Positions 33,300 to 33,542 of a DNA stretch of 33,542 nt are shown here, piece by piece. The DNA comes from a candidate division WOR-3 bacterium (GTDB taxonomy: Bacteria; Hydrothermota; Tepidihabitantia; Tepidihabitantales; Tepidihabitantaceae). The position numbers and the translations under genes were made by a program. The notes beneath the pieces were generated by a model. The model saw only the letters and a program-made list of their open reading frames with translations, searched no databases and was not told the DNA's origin. Numbering within the stretch: the first letter of the stretch is position 1; the number at the start of each line of letters is the position of its first letter. The stretch spans positions 1 through 33,542 of the forward strand of contig VGIR01000029.1 in the NCBI GenBank assembly GCA_016867815.1, given 5' to 3'.

Positions 33300-33542
33300 G
33301 GAGAAATTAGGGACAGTGGGGCTGTTGAAAAAGTCTTGACATCTTTCTGACGGCTGGTGCGTCTGAAGGGATGGTGACGCCCAACCGAAAGGACTCCACT
33401 GACAATGGTAGGTAGTCAGGACCGCTGGCGTGAGGACATCTTCGTCGCCTGTCCGCTTCGGGACCTGGTGCCCGACGACCATGTACTGAAACGGGTTGAC
33501 CGAGTGTTGGACTTGTCCTGGCTGCGGGACGAGGTGGCAGAC
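33300..33542 (+). mobile_element. left end of an IS1182-like insertion sequence (cut by window end)
   Basis: DNA from about 33311 (GGGACAGTGGGGCTGTTG, the presumed terminal repeat) runs into a transposase start at 33405. A near-duplicate GAAATTAG motif (33293-33300 and 33303-33310) borders it and might be a target-site or end-repeat effect. The right end lies outside the window. Confidence 0.6.
33405..33542 (+). CDS. IS1182-family-type transposase, N-terminal part
   Basis: The first 46 residues of a transposase continuing past the window: SQDRWREDIFVACPLRDLVPDDH, then LKRVDRVLDLSWLRDEVAD. This N-terminal domain (DUF772/IS1182-IS5-like, with the DLSWLRDEV helix) precedes the DDE catalytic core, which is not visible. 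ATG start with AAAGGA upstream. Completeness of the element cannot be judged. Confidence 0.8.
   Translation, partial: MVGSQDRWREDIFVACPLRDLVPDDHVLKRVDRVLDLSWLRDEVAD

Overview
The window reads as chromosomal DNA of a G+C-rich, Gram-negative-type, uncultured bacterium. It has an outer-membrane barrel, a Wza-type export protein, and many secreted repeat proteins that end in a type IX-like sorting tail (motif around GRKVLDL...NDVSRLAPGVYFVR). That tail, together with extracytoplasmic beta-propellers, is typical of candidate phylum WOR-3 (Stahlbacteria) and its relatives. The phylum assignment is inference; no rRNA is present.

Layout: 1-1085 holds no supported gene, only clusters of short-period repeats. 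1086-1463 is a TfoX-N-like protein. 1564-6483 (minus) is an operon with a promoter at 6519: a gutted tail-gene remnant, a BNR/Asp-box propeller, a YCF48-like propeller, a YVTN/YncE-like propeller and a methyltransferase. 6599-7339 (plus) is a DUF3795 protein and a VOC protein. 7337-11962 (minus) is a second secreted-protein operon: another gutted remnant, an 860-residue repeat protein, a frameshifted S8 peptidase with damaged catalytic residues, and a truncated WG-repeat lipoprotein. 12185-14740 is clpB. 14741-15256 is non-coding and highly structured. 15257-18151 (minus) is a TPR plus giant coiled-coil protein. 18463-20440 (minus) is glyQ, a GxxExxY nuclease-family gene and an HD-domain gene. 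Then come surE (minus), tRNA-Met, ilvE and rpiB (plus), a Wza-like gene and a spermidine-synthase-like membrane protein (minus), and deoC and kbl (plus). 29345-32278 is a sulfur-relay/electron-transfer unit (DsrE2-like, TusA, DsrM/HdrE-like, DsrK/HdrD-like). A beta-barrel protein follows, and the window ends inside an IS1182-like insertion sequence.

Three observations stand out. (1) The window is studded with short tracts of 7-, 8-, 10- and 12-nt degenerate tandem repeats with unrelated unit sequences. They lie between genes, at protein termini, in loops, and at two fixed positions either side of the sorting-tail motif, but not inside conserved enzyme cores. (2) The sulfur-relay unit is bracketed by two direct copies, about 94% identical over ~132 nt, of the kbl 3' end plus its terminator hairpin. 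The second copy is fused to the end of the DsrK-like gene and frameshifted. This looks like an integration or duplication scar. (3) Seven or more promoters of the type TTGACT-N16/17-TANNNT are readable. In several cases the -10 box lies only 5-8 nt before the start codon with no Shine-Dalgarno sequence, so leaderless mRNAs are likely.

Housekeeping genes (clpB, glyQ, ilvE, rpiB, deoC, kbl, surE, tRNA) look intact. Decay is concentrated in the secreted-protein operons.
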